64,000 bases of DNA, from IMG/VR virus record IMGVR_UViG_3300009506_000122, positions 1 through 64,000 of that record. One strand, given 5' to 3'. Position numbers and translations under genes: made by a program. Under the pieces are notes generated by a model. It was given only the letters and a program-made list of their open reading frames with translations, was not told where the DNA came from and ran no database searches. The DNA is from a virus. Shown here one piece after another: positions 24,679-32,882 of the stretch (position 1 is its first letter; each line of letters starts with the position of its first letter).

Positions 24679-24831
24679 CTTCGGCTCCTTCATCACAACG
24701 CAGGGTAGCATCAAAACTGCTTTGAAATTTTTGGCGGTAAGCATCTTTATCCCCCATATTAAATCCGTTAAAGTTAAGAACAGTCTCCGCTAAAATCTCC
24801 ATGACTATTCGACTACTTATCCCAACTCCAT

Positions 24832-25881
24832 TTATATAGATGGTGGAGCCCAGATTTGAACCCACTCGTCTATCGTCATTTTTTGACGTGCTTTTATATG
24901 TTCCCTTTGATTTTTGCATTTAACTATGACCTCATCAAACATACGTTTTAGCACTTCAGGACGCCCCTTCGCTATGCTGATGAAACGATTACCAACCTCT
25001 TTCCCCCCGAAAAGATAGGTTGCTAAAATTCTGTTTCTAATGTGGTCGTCATAGTTCCAACTATACCCTCTCTTTTCTCCATGGTGACACAACACGCCGT
25101 TAGGGTATATCCATTTTTTGTAACCCAAAACAGCAAGGGTGTAGTTCATAAAATTCTCACCACCTCCGTATATGCCAAGTTCGCTTGGCCAGCCCCCTAA
25201 CTCGTTGTAAATCTTTTTGGACATCATCATTCCACATGTACTCATGCAGGGTACTTCATACGGGTTTTCTTCTGGTCTAAACGCACTAAACGTATAATGA
25301 ATACCCGCTGGTTTACCTTCATAACGTTCCACGACCAGCTTGTAAATAAGTCTGTGCCATTCTAAAATTTTGTAAGTCAAAGGAAGATGTAACGTACCGT
25401 TGATTTCTTCCTCATGTTCCACATAATACTTAAACATATTATAGATTGAATCTCGTCCTACAATACAATGAGAATCAACAAACATGAGGTAATCCCCTGT
25501 GGCTTGGTCACACCCAAATCTCTTTGAATTCCAGTGACTAAGTTTATCTTTATACTCGAAATACTGTAACCACTGATGTCCTCTCGAACATGCTTTAAGA
25601 GAACCCCCACCTTTATCTTCTTCAAATGAGTTCATAACAAGATCGAAGATCGCTTTTAAATGACCGTCACTTCTATATCCTGTCTTTAAAAGGTGTGCTT
25701 GTAGTTTTTCAAGTTCAATAGCCGTTTGCGCTTTGTGTTGTGTCTCCACCTCAGGACAATAGTTATTTACTGTGATGATTTCAAAGTCTGCCCTGTCTCG
25801 AAGTTCTTCCCCTAAGTTTCTGATCGTGAACATGACCTGAGGATATTCATTAACATAGGGAACGATTATTGATAATTTCAT
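24832..25881 (-). CDS. family GT-A glycosyltransferase resembling polypeptide GalNAc-transferases
   Basis: 349 residues. The N-terminus KLSIIVPYVNEYPQVMFTI is a nucleotide-sugar-binding GT2-type start. The metal motif is MFVDSHC (DSH at 136-138), the D-x-H form that characterises GT27 polypeptide N-acetylgalactosaminyltransferases (LDSHC in animals), not the usual DxD. Further on, LGIYGGGENFMNYTLAVLGY (GGGEN 239-243) matches the WGGEN acceptor-site motif of the same family, and His266-His267 could be the later metal/His ligand. GT27 enzymes start mucin-type O-glycans on Ser/Thr. There is no lectin domain. Thr/Ser-rich virion proteins are encoded a few kilobases away. Confidence 0.8.
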   Translation of the reverse strand: MKLSIIVPYVNEYPQVMFTIRNLGEELRDRADFEIITVNNYCPEVETQHKAQTAIELEKLQAHLLKTGYRSDGHLKAIFDLVMNSFEEDKGGGSLKACSRGHQWLQYFEYKDKLSHWNSKRFGCDQATGDYLMFVDSHCIVGRDSIYNMFKYYVEHEEEINGTLHLPLTYKILEWHRLIYKLVVERYEGKPAGIHYTFSAFRPEENPYEVPCMSTCGMMMSKKIYNELGGWPSELGIYGGGENFMNYTLAVLGYKKWIYPNGVLCHHGEKRGYSWNYDDHIRNRILATYLFGGKEVGNRFISIAKGRPEVLKRMFDEVIVKCKNQREHIKARQKMTIDEWVQIWAPPSI

Positions 25882-25893
25882 AATAACTCCTTT

Positions 25894-26661
25894 CTAAACC
25901 TTTTTCCAGTGAGTAAACCACTCTACATTTACGCCACCTGTTTTCTCGTAACCATGTTGTCTCATCCAATCCCTTCCAATATCATTAATCCCCCTACCAC
26001 TATTTTGCGGCTGAAAGATTCCAAATCGTCTACCAATCACATGCTTCTTTACAAAGTCTGGATAATAGTGAAACTGCTTTTCAGGATTGCGAGTTGGATT
26101 TATATCTTCCGCAGCGGCTCTTAACCAGTCACCGTCATTTAAAGATGGGTGACCACACCAGCCTACTGGCACAATACCCTTTTCTTCAATCTCGAAGAAG
26201 TCCCCATTCCAGAAAGCGAAAAACTTGCCCCACATCTTTGTCTCGTTCTCTTTACTGATAAATTGATTGAGCCTCAGATGAACAAGATTTTCATGGTTCT
26301 CAAATATGGATACCATCTTACGGAAGTCGTGTTCATAGTTGACAACCCAATCTTCCTCAAGGTGAAAGACAAATTTAGAGGTTGACTTCTTAATACCCCA
26401 CAACCAAGCAGTAGGAAAGTGTGGGTCTTTCACGTTCATTTCATAGTTGTCCTTACCAAACAAGTCTTTGACAATCTCTTGAATTTGATAGACCCTATAA
26501 TCAGCTATCTCCTCATTTTCTTCCCCTGCTTTGTCTACGTTGATATAGATTTTGGCAAAGTTAGCATCGTCTTTCCATAATCTATCACAAAACGATACCA
26601 ATGTCCTATTCAACAATTCTGGTCGTAAGGTAGCTACAACAGCAACATCAAAGTTATCCAT
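25894..26661 (-). CDS. glycosyltransferase (GT-A fold)
   Basis: 255 residues. FDVAVVATLRPELLNRTLVSF is a GT-A nucleotide-binding start, and FVFHLEEDWVV provides the acidic metal-binding motif. The C-terminal NDIGRDWMRQHGYEKTGGVNVEWFTHW is conserved in phage and bacterial glycosyltransferases of this kind, as far as I recall. It overlaps the following methyltransferase start. It would extend or decorate the glycan; donor and acceptor are unknown. Confidence 0.75.
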   Translation of the reverse strand: MDNFDVAVVATLRPELLNRTLVSFCDRLWKDDANFAKIYINVDKAGEENEEIADYRVYQIQEIVKDLFGKDNYEMNVKDPHFPTAWLWGIKKSTSKFVFHLEEDWVVNYEHDFRKMVSIFENHENLVHLRLNQFISKENETKMWGKFFAFWNGDFFEIEEKGIVPVGWCGHPSLNDGDWLRAAAEDINPTRNPEKQFHYYPDFVKKHVIGRRFGIFQPQNSGRGINDIGRDWMRQHGYEKTGGVNVEWFTHWKKV

Positions 26662-27274
26662 TTGTCCACCTCTTCCTGTATATTAAACAGTTTTGAAAAA
26701 ATGCTCGAATACCATCTTTATGTTTCCATGGGGAAAGATAGACTCTAAAACGGTCTTCAAGCAACGGTTCTTTCGCATACCCCATATCTTCAAACTTTTG
26801 ATTCCAGTACTCGAAGGGCTGACAGTTGTAATGATGATGTCCTTTCTGTCCTGGTGGAGCGGCTGAAATTACGATATTATACGAAAGATTGCATAGGTTC
26901 TTTACAAACATATCCGCATATTCCTCTTGAATATGCTCTGCTACTTCAAAACAGGATAGTATTTCATATCTTTTAACAATCATAAATTTGTGAACCGATT
27001 CTCTTAGATCACAAAAGGTCACACGCTCTCGTGGACATTCTAAGAATGGAAGAGCTTCTTCGGAACCCTCGATACCATAAGCATCCCACCCACGTCTTAA
27101 CCCCTCATTCACAAGATCACCGATAGCGCAACCTACATCGATATAATCAACGAATGACATTGAATCCAAATTAAAAGTTTTTTCGATAGCGTTGAGTACA
27201 TGAGGAGCTCTCCAACTCAACTTGTACCTACGACTAAAGAAGCCTTTCCCGTATTCCTTCGCAACTGGCGTCAT
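26654..27274 (-). CDS. class I SAM-dependent methyltransferase
   Basis: About 206 residues from the ATG at 27274; an in-frame ATG at 27292 is also possible and neither has a strong ribosome site, so coupling to the overlapping upstream gene is likely. FVDYIDVGCAIGDLVNEG is motif I (GCAIGD), AYGIEGSEEAL the acidic strand 2 end, and ILSCFEVAEHIQEEYADMF the type 11/23 post-motif. APPGQKGHHHYN follows. These enzymes methylate sugars or lipids. Together with the neighbouring glycosyltransferases it probably O-methylates the glycan. Confidence 0.75.
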   Translation of the reverse strand: MTPVAKEYGKGFFSRRYKLSWRAPHVLNAIEKTFNLDSMSFVDYIDVGCAIGDLVNEGLRRGWDAYGIEGSEEALPFLECPRERVTFCDLRESVHKFMIVKRYEILSCFEVAEHIQEEYADMFVKNLCNLSYNIVISAAPPGQKGHHHYNCQPFEYWNQKFEDMGYAKEPLLEDRFRVYLSPWKHKDGIRAFFQNCLIYRKRWTNG

Positions 27275-27815
27275 TGTTATCCATCCACCCATGTGTCTTG
27301 GCTTTTCTAATTATTGTTAAACCAGCTCTTGGTCCTGGTAGGGTTACCATTTCAAGTTTATAAGAACTGTTTCTTAAACTTCTAACTGCTTTCCATGCAC
27401 TCCCACAATATCTTTTTTGACATAATTTCTCATTTATTGGATAGGTATCGTGAAGAAATATCAAACCAGTATGTTCAGGGACATACACTTCTAACCCTAT
27501 AAAGTCCCGCAATACTTGTCGTTTGCTATGGTCACCATCAATAAAAAGAAAGTCTATGACTTTATCCTCTTGTTTGCCCCATTCTTGAACAAAGTCGTCA
27601 CTTGACATTTGAAAGTGTATAGCTCCCTTCTTTTTGTAAATACCTCTAAAAGGAGCTATATCTACCGCAACTGCTCTTTCTACAAGGGGAGCTACCCTAT
27701 TATAAACATATCCCTTTTTAACTCCTATCTCACAATATGTTTTGGGTTTAAATAGCATTACTAACTCAAGAATTAAGTCCCTAAACTCTTGATATTTTTG
27801 TCCCTTTTCGTGCAT
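27234..27815 (-). CDS. class I SAM-dependent methyltransferase (Methyltransf_24)
   Basis: 193 residues. KTYCEIGVKKGYVYNRV is motif I; VAVDIAPFRG and DFLFIDGDHSKRQVLRDF are the type 24 signature, with GLIFLHDTY after it, the pattern of sugar and macrolide O-methyltransferases that use a metal. It resembles the enzyme at 21326. It overlaps both neighbours, so the island is translated as a tightly coupled operon. Confidence 0.78.
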   Translation of the reverse strand: MHEKGQKYQEFRDLILELVMLFKPKTYCEIGVKKGYVYNRVAPLVERAVAVDIAPFRGIYKKKGAIHFQMSSDDFVQEWGKQEDKVIDFLFIDGDHSKRQVLRDFIGLEVYVPEHTGLIFLHDTYPINEKLCQKRYCGSAWKAVRSLRNSSYKLEMVTLPGPRAGLTIIRKAKTHGWMDNNDASCEGIRERLL

Positions 27816-28927
27816 AGTCTTAAAAATTCCTTCTTTGCTTCGAGCGTAGGTTTGGTATTATTTCTCATAAAATCAAATACGAACCTTATGTTAGGGTAAC
27901 ATGCTTCTTTAAAGCCTTGATTCTGTTTAAAGAAGTTAGCCACAAATTTTCGATTAGGAGTTTTGGACAATAGCTTGTGCATAAGTTCAACAACTTGTTC
28001 GGTATTATTAACATCTTTGGGAGTCAACGATACGTTTTCATCACAAACTGTTGGACTATGGTAACGTCTGCTCCCAACAATTAGAGGTAGACCAGAAGCA
28101 AGAGCTTCGAGAGCGCCCCTATCACCCTGACCATGAGTGCCAAGAAACATGCCAATTTTAGAGCGATTAAAAACGTTTGCGTTCAAATTCTCACGGGACA
28201 GCATACCTGTAATAGTGACATTTAATCCATGATCGTGAATCTTCGTCATTATCTTTGAGGTCTGAACACCACGAGTGCCAAACCCAGGAAGTATGGCTTT
28301 TAAATTCTTACCATACTTCTCCTTGTATGCTATAAGTGCGTTGATAACACGCCATTGACCCTTCTTGTCGTGAATATGAGAAGCACCTATACAAACATCA
28401 TAAAAGATAGTTTGATCCATAGGGTAGAATATGCTTTCGTCTATCGGTTTTTTGTAATAGTACCATACCCTATTATGTCGGTCAATCTCCGTATTTTCAT
28501 ACAAATCCCACAGAATAATATCCCAAAATGTCCAACGTTCCCTACCAGTATTTGCATTGTAACACATCAGCCAATTCTTATTTTTGTGAAATGTTAAGAA
28601 CTCGTGCCACCCTCTAAATCCACCTCTGACATAGATTATTGTATCAGGTTTCACAAATTGATACACCCACTTGATTGAGGGGCATACATACCCAACAATA
28701 CCACGACCCCAATCAGCGAACCCCGGACCTCTATTCGACTCATAAAATACCATGACATCGTCCACAACACCTGTTCGCTTCAACTCTGAAAGCATTAGAA
28801 ATGTTCCTTCAGATTTCATAGCATCTGTATATTTATCGATACATGGATAGTTTGGGTCCCAGTTGCTAATTTCAGATTGGGGCGCACTCCCCTGGCTCAT
28901 ATACAGATAAACAACTTTTAAACTCAT
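27773..28927 (-). CDS. glycosyltransferase family 4-like (GT-B)
   Basis: 384 residues. The C-terminal half carries DRGALEALASGLPLIVGSRR, the EALA-G-P motif that binds the nucleotide-sugar in GT4 enzymes, and VTITGMLSRENLNANVFNRSK upstream. The N-terminal half has the acceptor domain (TIIYVRGGFRGWHEFL). Retaining sugar transfer from a nucleotide donor is expected. It overlaps the sulfotransferase gene before it by 56 bases. Confidence 0.78.
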   Translation of the reverse strand: MSLKVVYLYMSQGSAPQSEISNWDPNYPCIDKYTDAMKSEGTFLMLSELKRTGVVDDVMVFYESNRGPGFADWGRGIVGYVCPSIKWVYQFVKPDTIIYVRGGFRGWHEFLTFHKNKNWLMCYNANTGRERWTFWDIILWDLYENTEIDRHNRVWYYYKKPIDESIFYPMDQTIFYDVCIGASHIHDKKGQWRVINALIAYKEKYGKNLKAILPGFGTRGVQTSKIMTKIHDHGLNVTITGMLSRENLNANVFNRSKIGMFLGTHGQGDRGALEALASGLPLIVGSRRYHSPTVCDENVSLTPKDVNNTEQVVELMHKLLSKTPNRKFVANFFKQNQGFKEACYPNIRFVFDFMRNNTKPTLEAKKEFLRLCTKRDKNIKSLGT

Positions 28928-29594
28928 GGATTAACCTCTTTCTTGCCTTATAGTAAAATGCGATATCCTTCTTATTCAAATTAGCACAGTAACATTTCTC
29001 CTCTGGTGTGCCCCACTTAAACCACTGTCGTTTCAGTCTTCTCGTATTTCTTCGGTAGTATGGAGGTATCTCATGCCCAATTACTTGAGATAAAACACAA
29101 AGACTTTCTTCGTACATTTCCATTATCCCAATAAAAGCAAAGTCGTCAACATCATAGTCGCCCACATAATTTTTAAAAACCTCGTTATGATTATCACAGT
29201 ACCATGTAAAGTCCCTCTTTTCGAGTATGACCTCTTTATGTAGGGGACTTGATCTTCCAGTTATTCGTTTCTGTTTGATTACCGAATATTCAGATTCCAT
29301 TCTTGATACCGGATGTCTTAACCATGTTATATACGGTCTTTTCAAAAAGCTGTATTTATCTACGTTAATGTGTCCATGAACAACATCAGCATTAGCCAAA
29401 TGTCTTGAATTGTAATACTTTAGTCTGCCATGAACAAACACAGAATCTTCACTTTTGTCCCAAAGAAACCTTTCCCCATAGATGTCTTGAAATATAAAAC
29501 CGAGTGTAGTACCTCCACATTTATGAACGTGAATAGATACAAATTCACTTATTGGCTTCTTCCCTAACAAATTTATTCCAGAATCCTCGCTCAT
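28872..29594 (-). CDS. carbohydrate sulfotransferase-like protein (second copy)
   Basis: 240 residues. SIHVHKCGGTTLGFIFQDI is the 5'-phosphosulfate loop in the form of heparan- and chondroitin-type sulfotransferases (HIPKTGGT), and YITWLRHPVSRMESEYS the 3'-phosphate loop. PAPS would come from the host. It is unlike the enzyme at 24055, so two different positions may be sulfated. No signal peptide or membrane anchor is visible, so it acts in the cytoplasm. Confidence 0.82.
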   Translation of the reverse strand: MSEDSGINLLGKKPISEFVSIHVHKCGGTTLGFIFQDIYGERFLWDKSEDSVFVHGRLKYYNSRHLANADVVHGHINVDKYSFLKRPYITWLRHPVSRMESEYSVIKQKRITGRSSPLHKEVILEKRDFTWYCDNHNEVFKNYVGDYDVDDFAFIGIMEMYEESLCVLSQVIGHEIPPYYRRNTRRLKRQWFKWGTPEEKCYCANLNKKDIAFYYKARKRLIHEFKSCLSVYEPGECAPI

Positions 29595-30237
29595 GCTTTA
29601 AAACCCCCTTATAATTCAAACTGGCCGAAACATTATTAACTCCCGGTATGTGGTAAATAAAGCATGGATACAGTTGAACAAAAGCTAAACCAAGTTTGTG
29701 TATAATATGATGCCCTATCCAATTATCCCCAAAGAATATATTGTAATGATCGGGAATCAAAGGTACTGCATTGGCTACTTCTCGCTTCATTAGTACCGCA
29801 GAGCATTTACCTTTGCCTGTACCAAGAAGAAGACCTCTCAAATGCTCCAGCCGAATGTTTTTGGTTTTTATTGGTCTTCTTTTTTCTTGTTGTATGATTT
29901 CTGGAACTACTGCACCAGCTTCAACACCGTCATATTTTATATTTAATCCGTATACCATCTTCTCTACCATTGTAGGTTCGAGTCTGTAATCATCACCCAA
30001 AATTCCACAGTAAGTGTCTTCGAGTCTCAGAGCTATATTCCAAACTGGATTAGTACCAAGATTCTTACTGGGACGTTCTACCACAAGATCGTATAGGTAT
30101 TTGGTATTACTAAAATATTGCGTAGAATTATCCACCAGTATTACACGAGTTGGGAGCAACGTCTGATTGTTCAGATCATGCAGTACCCTTCTCACCATTA
30201 TTGGTCGCATAGATGGTATGACAAATGATATGGTCAT
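29545..30237 (-). CDS. glycosyltransferase family 2-like
   Basis: 230 residues. TISFVIPSMRPIMVRRVLHDL is the GT2 nucleotide-binding start, VILVDNST the next strand, and CGILGDDYRLEP contains the DxD-type metal motif (GDD). The length is that of a minimal GT-A domain. The start overlaps the radical SAM gene upstream (stop/start). Substrate unknown. Confidence 0.78.
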   Translation of the reverse strand: MTISFVIPSMRPIMVRRVLHDLNNQTLLPTRVILVDNSTQYFSNTKYLYDLVVERPSKNLGTNPVWNIALRLEDTYCGILGDDYRLEPTMVEKMVYGLNIKYDGVEAGAVVPEIIQQEKRRPIKTKNIRLEHLRGLLLGTGKGKCSAVLMKREVANAVPLIPDHYNIFFGDNWIGHHIIHKLGLAFVQLYPCFIYHIPGVNNVSASLNYKGVLKHERGFWNKFVREEANK

Positions 30238-31202
30238 ATAAATCTTCGGTGTCTTAGAGGAAGATATTGACTCCCTCTTGCGTTCTCATAAACCTTAGCA
30301 TAGTTTGAGTACCGACAAGATGCACCACACATGCTGAGATCTGGTTTAAATACTGGTCTCCACTTAGAATATATCTCTAAAAGATTCATGTGGTTTAAAT
30401 CACCAATCTCAAACTGGGGCTTTCCTCTATGAATACAGCAATAGTAGATTTTCCCAGTAGCATTTAGAACACCGATTAAACCAGCGATCTTACACGCTGT
30501 CAAGGAATTTCGATCTATATTGTATCGCTCAGTAACAAAGAACTTATCTCTATTCAAGCCCTTCATTTCAGCTTCTATATCACAGTTCCTAACTTCTGGT
30601 TTGACTTGTGCATAGTGAGCTCCTACAGACTTCGAGAGTTCGTAAAAATCATCCACTTCTTTCCTATTATAATCTGTAACAACAAACGCAAGACCCACGT
30701 CTGTTACATTCTTATCAACCACATGTTTTACATTTTCGATTATTCGATTGAAGTGTTTGGTGTGCTTTGTTTGATAGTATGTCTCAGCATTAGACGTGTC
30801 CAAACTGACTCTAACAAATTCTAACTCTCCCAACACCTCTCCAATCTTATCAAGAAATATGCCATTGGTGACTAAACCACATTTTATTCCTAAACGGGTA
30901 GCAAACTTCACCATATCTACAATCTTAGGATTCATTAATGGTTCACCACCACCAGTAAATGTGATCGATTTAACACCAGTACGATAAAAATCCCAGACCG
31001 CTTTCACATATAAATCATACGACAAATGAACCCTATGATTTTTAATGTGAAAGGCAAACATGCAAAAGTCACAATCATTTTGACATGTGTTGGAAGCATC
31101 TATTTCGAAGGATACTGGTAACTGATAACGATTCTCCATAAGATTATCTACTTCCCGTAGAAAGAACAGTATCTTATGCCCGAAACCCACTTCATTATTC
31201 AT
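30234..31202 (-). CDS. radical SAM enzyme with Cys-rich C-terminus (SPASM-like)
   Basis: About 322 residues from the ATG at 31202, behind GGAGGT that overlaps the end of the previous gene. SNTCQNDCDFCMFAFH is a CX3CX2C radical SAM cluster motif; ITFTGGGEPLMNP is the GGE SAM-binding motif; SLDTSNAETY follows. The C-terminal CGASCRYSNYAK and the earlier CKIAG and YYCCIHRG segments supply additional cysteines for an auxiliary cluster as in SPASM/twitch proteins. Such enzymes modify peptides, sugars or nucleosides. Its place in the middle of the glycan operon suggests radical modification of a sugar or of the protein acceptor. Confidence 0.82.
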   Translation of the reverse strand: MNNEVGFGHKILFFLREVDNLMENRYQLPVSFEIDASNTCQNDCDFCMFAFHIKNHRVHLSYDLYVKAVWDFYRTGVKSITFTGGGEPLMNPKIVDMVKFATRLGIKCGLVTNGIFLDKIGEVLGELEFVRVSLDTSNAETYYQTKHTKHFNRIIENVKHVVDKNVTDVGLAFVVTDYNRKEVDDFYELSKSVGAHYAQVKPEVRNCDIEAEMKGLNRDKFFVTERYNIDRNSLTACKIAGLIGVLNATGKIYYCCIHRGKPQFEIGDLNHMNLLEIYSKWRPVFKPDLSMCGASCRYSNYAKVYENARGSQYLPLRHRRFI

Positions 31203-31204
31203 AA

Positions 31205-32470
31205 CTACCTCCAAGTCATAGATTCAGCAAATAAGGGCTCATACTCATTAAAATATAAGTTGTCATAATTATACTGCTGTCGCATCCAAGTTTTGGCCAT
31301 AACTGCATCGTCTTGACGCATACGACCGAGAATGATAGTTGAAAGGTCTTCATAATACTTCCCCGCATTTTTGTGATGGACTTCATGGTGATAAGAACCA
31401 AAGTCAAAGTACAATCCATAACCACCACCGACTTCGCCCAACATTCTTAGCGACTTATTAACCATAGGTATGACAGCACTTGACAAGACAGCTTCTGGAT
31501 ATACTAAACCAAATGATTCTTCTCGGGTAGGAAAGATGAAAAGATTGGCGCAGAGCATAAGCTCCCTTAAAAATTGCTTATGAATCCCAGCGTCAAATTT
31601 AGGTGATTCAAAATCATTGGTGAATATCACTTCCACATCTGGTATTAAACCAGCTTGTGTTGCAAGTCGTTTGTAGTTTTCAACATTCTCTTTCTGTTGT
31701 CTACCAGTAGCCCATTGTGCGGCTACTACCAAACACACGGTGCGATTTCTTTTTTTGATCTCAGACATGATGATTATAACTTCCCGAACACGTTTAGCTG
31801 ATAGTCTATCCACAGAAGCAGGATAGATTTTAACAATGTCAGCGTTCATAACACCCGGATACTTCTGAATAAATCGACATGTGTCCTCGTGAAAGTCAAA
31901 CCATGTTCTCAGGTCTTTGATATGGTGAATACACCGAACATGCTCTAAAGCGCCTTGATATTGTTCAGCAACCAATATCTTGTCTGTATTGTTGGGGTAA
32001 ATCATCTTGTGAAATGGTCCCCACTCTGCTACTTTCCACCAATCTTTAGCCGCGGTAGGCACGCTGTGAATCCAGTGAAACCAACGAGTCTTCGGCAAGA
32101 ACGGTGTCGCTTTGAGAATACCAAGACCATACGGCATATTCCACCCTGTAAACAAAAAGTCATGGGTCAGAACAAGTCGAACATCTTTTAATTCCTCGCA
32201 CAGCATTTCAGAGGTTTCATCAATCGTTCTCTGATGATCCTCTGTCAAGTCTACTCTCGATTTGTAATCGATCAAGTGGGCAAATGGGATTTTCTTCTTA
32301 ATTGTAATGCCAGGTGGAATTGTTTTTTCATTGAAACGAGTACAGGTATATAAATCAACCTCATGACCATGTTCGGTCAACATTCTGTACTGATCTGTCA
32401 CAATGCCTGTTAAAGAGTAAGATGGGTTAAAGTCCTGAAATGTGGTGAGAATTGCTACTTTGTCATTCAT
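31205..32470 (-). CDS. glycosyltransferase family 4-like (GT-B), first gene of the glycan island
   Basis: 421 residues behind GGAGAAA. KVAILTTFQDFNPSYSLTGIV and VVAAQWATGRQQKENV are GT-B features, and FIFPTREESFGLVYPEAVLSSAVIPMV is the GT4 EX7E donor-binding motif. It is the first gene downstream of a promoter-like element at 32520-32548, so it probably heads the operon that ends at 24055. Confidence 0.8.
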   Translation of the reverse strand: MNDKVAILTTFQDFNPSYSLTGIVTDQYRMLTEHGHEVDLYTCTRFNEKTIPPGITIKKKIPFAHLIDYKSRVDLTEDHQRTIDETSEMLCEELKDVRLVLTHDFLFTGWNMPYGLGILKATPFLPKTRWFHWIHSVPTAAKDWWKVAEWGPFHKMIYPNNTDKILVAEQYQGALEHVRCIHHIKDLRTWFDFHEDTCRFIQKYPGVMNADIVKIYPASVDRLSAKRVREVIIIMSEIKKRNRTVCLVVAAQWATGRQQKENVENYKRLATQAGLIPDVEVIFTNDFESPKFDAGIHKQFLRELMLCANLFIFPTREESFGLVYPEAVLSSAVIPMVNKSLRMLGEVGGGYGLYFDFGSYHHEVHHKNAGKYYEDLSTIILGRMRQDDAVMAKTWMRQQYNYDNLYFNEYEPLFAESMTWR

Positions 32471-32519
32471 CGGATTTCTCCTTCACTTATTGGGGTTAAT
32501 AAATGATTGCTTTGAAACT

Positions 32520-32548
32520 TCGATACAATCTAATGGTTCTCTTGTCAA
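32520..32548 (-). promoter_or_regulatory. sigma70-like promoter for the glycan island
   Basis: Read on the - strand: TTGACA (32548-32543), a 17-base spacer, then TATCGA (32525-32520). It lies in the 85-base gap between the structural genes and the first glycosyltransferase. The -35 sits in CTTGACAAG, shared with the element at 3293. The -10 is imperfect. Confidence 0.45.
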
Positions 32549-32555
32549 GTCTTTT

Positions 32556-32882
32556 TTATGACCGGGGCTTCTCTTTTACATATAGGAATACATCTTTTTC
32601 AAAAAGATTATTTTGGTTTGTTCCCATTTTAAAGGTAATACAATATGGAGACGCAGTTTCAACACCCTCATCGGCTTTTATGCGTTGATACAATTTCAAC
32701 CCATCAGAAGAAACAGAAGGATTTCCCTGCAACAAATCAGCGGCATCAGTACCATCTTTATCCTGACAAGTCACCTCAGAACTGATTGCCGTAATCTGTT
32801 CACCTGTTTGAGCAACATTAGCAATCCCACCATAAATGCTAAAAGTTTCAGAAGCCTGTTTTGTTAATTGACTAATCGCCAT
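32556..32882 (-). CDS. small putative virion protein next to the Thr-rich protein
   Basis: 108 residues, behind AAGGAGAT. SETFSIYGGIANVAQTGEQIT and a later SPYCITFKMG look like a compact beta protein; proteins of this size and position often accompany phage fibre genes. It overlaps the end of the Thr-rich gene by 11 bases. No firm family. Confidence 0.6.
   Translation of the reverse strand: MAISQLTKQASETFSIYGGIANVAQTGEQITAISSEVTCQDKDGTDAADLLQGNPSVSSDGLKLYQRIKADEGVETASPYCITFKMGTNQNNLFEKDVFLYVKEKPRS

Noticed and set aside
24545-24802. 85-residue frame upstream of and overlapping the sulfotransferase
   Set aside because: No ribosome site at its ATG, most of it overlaps the sulfotransferase in another frame; possible but not supported.
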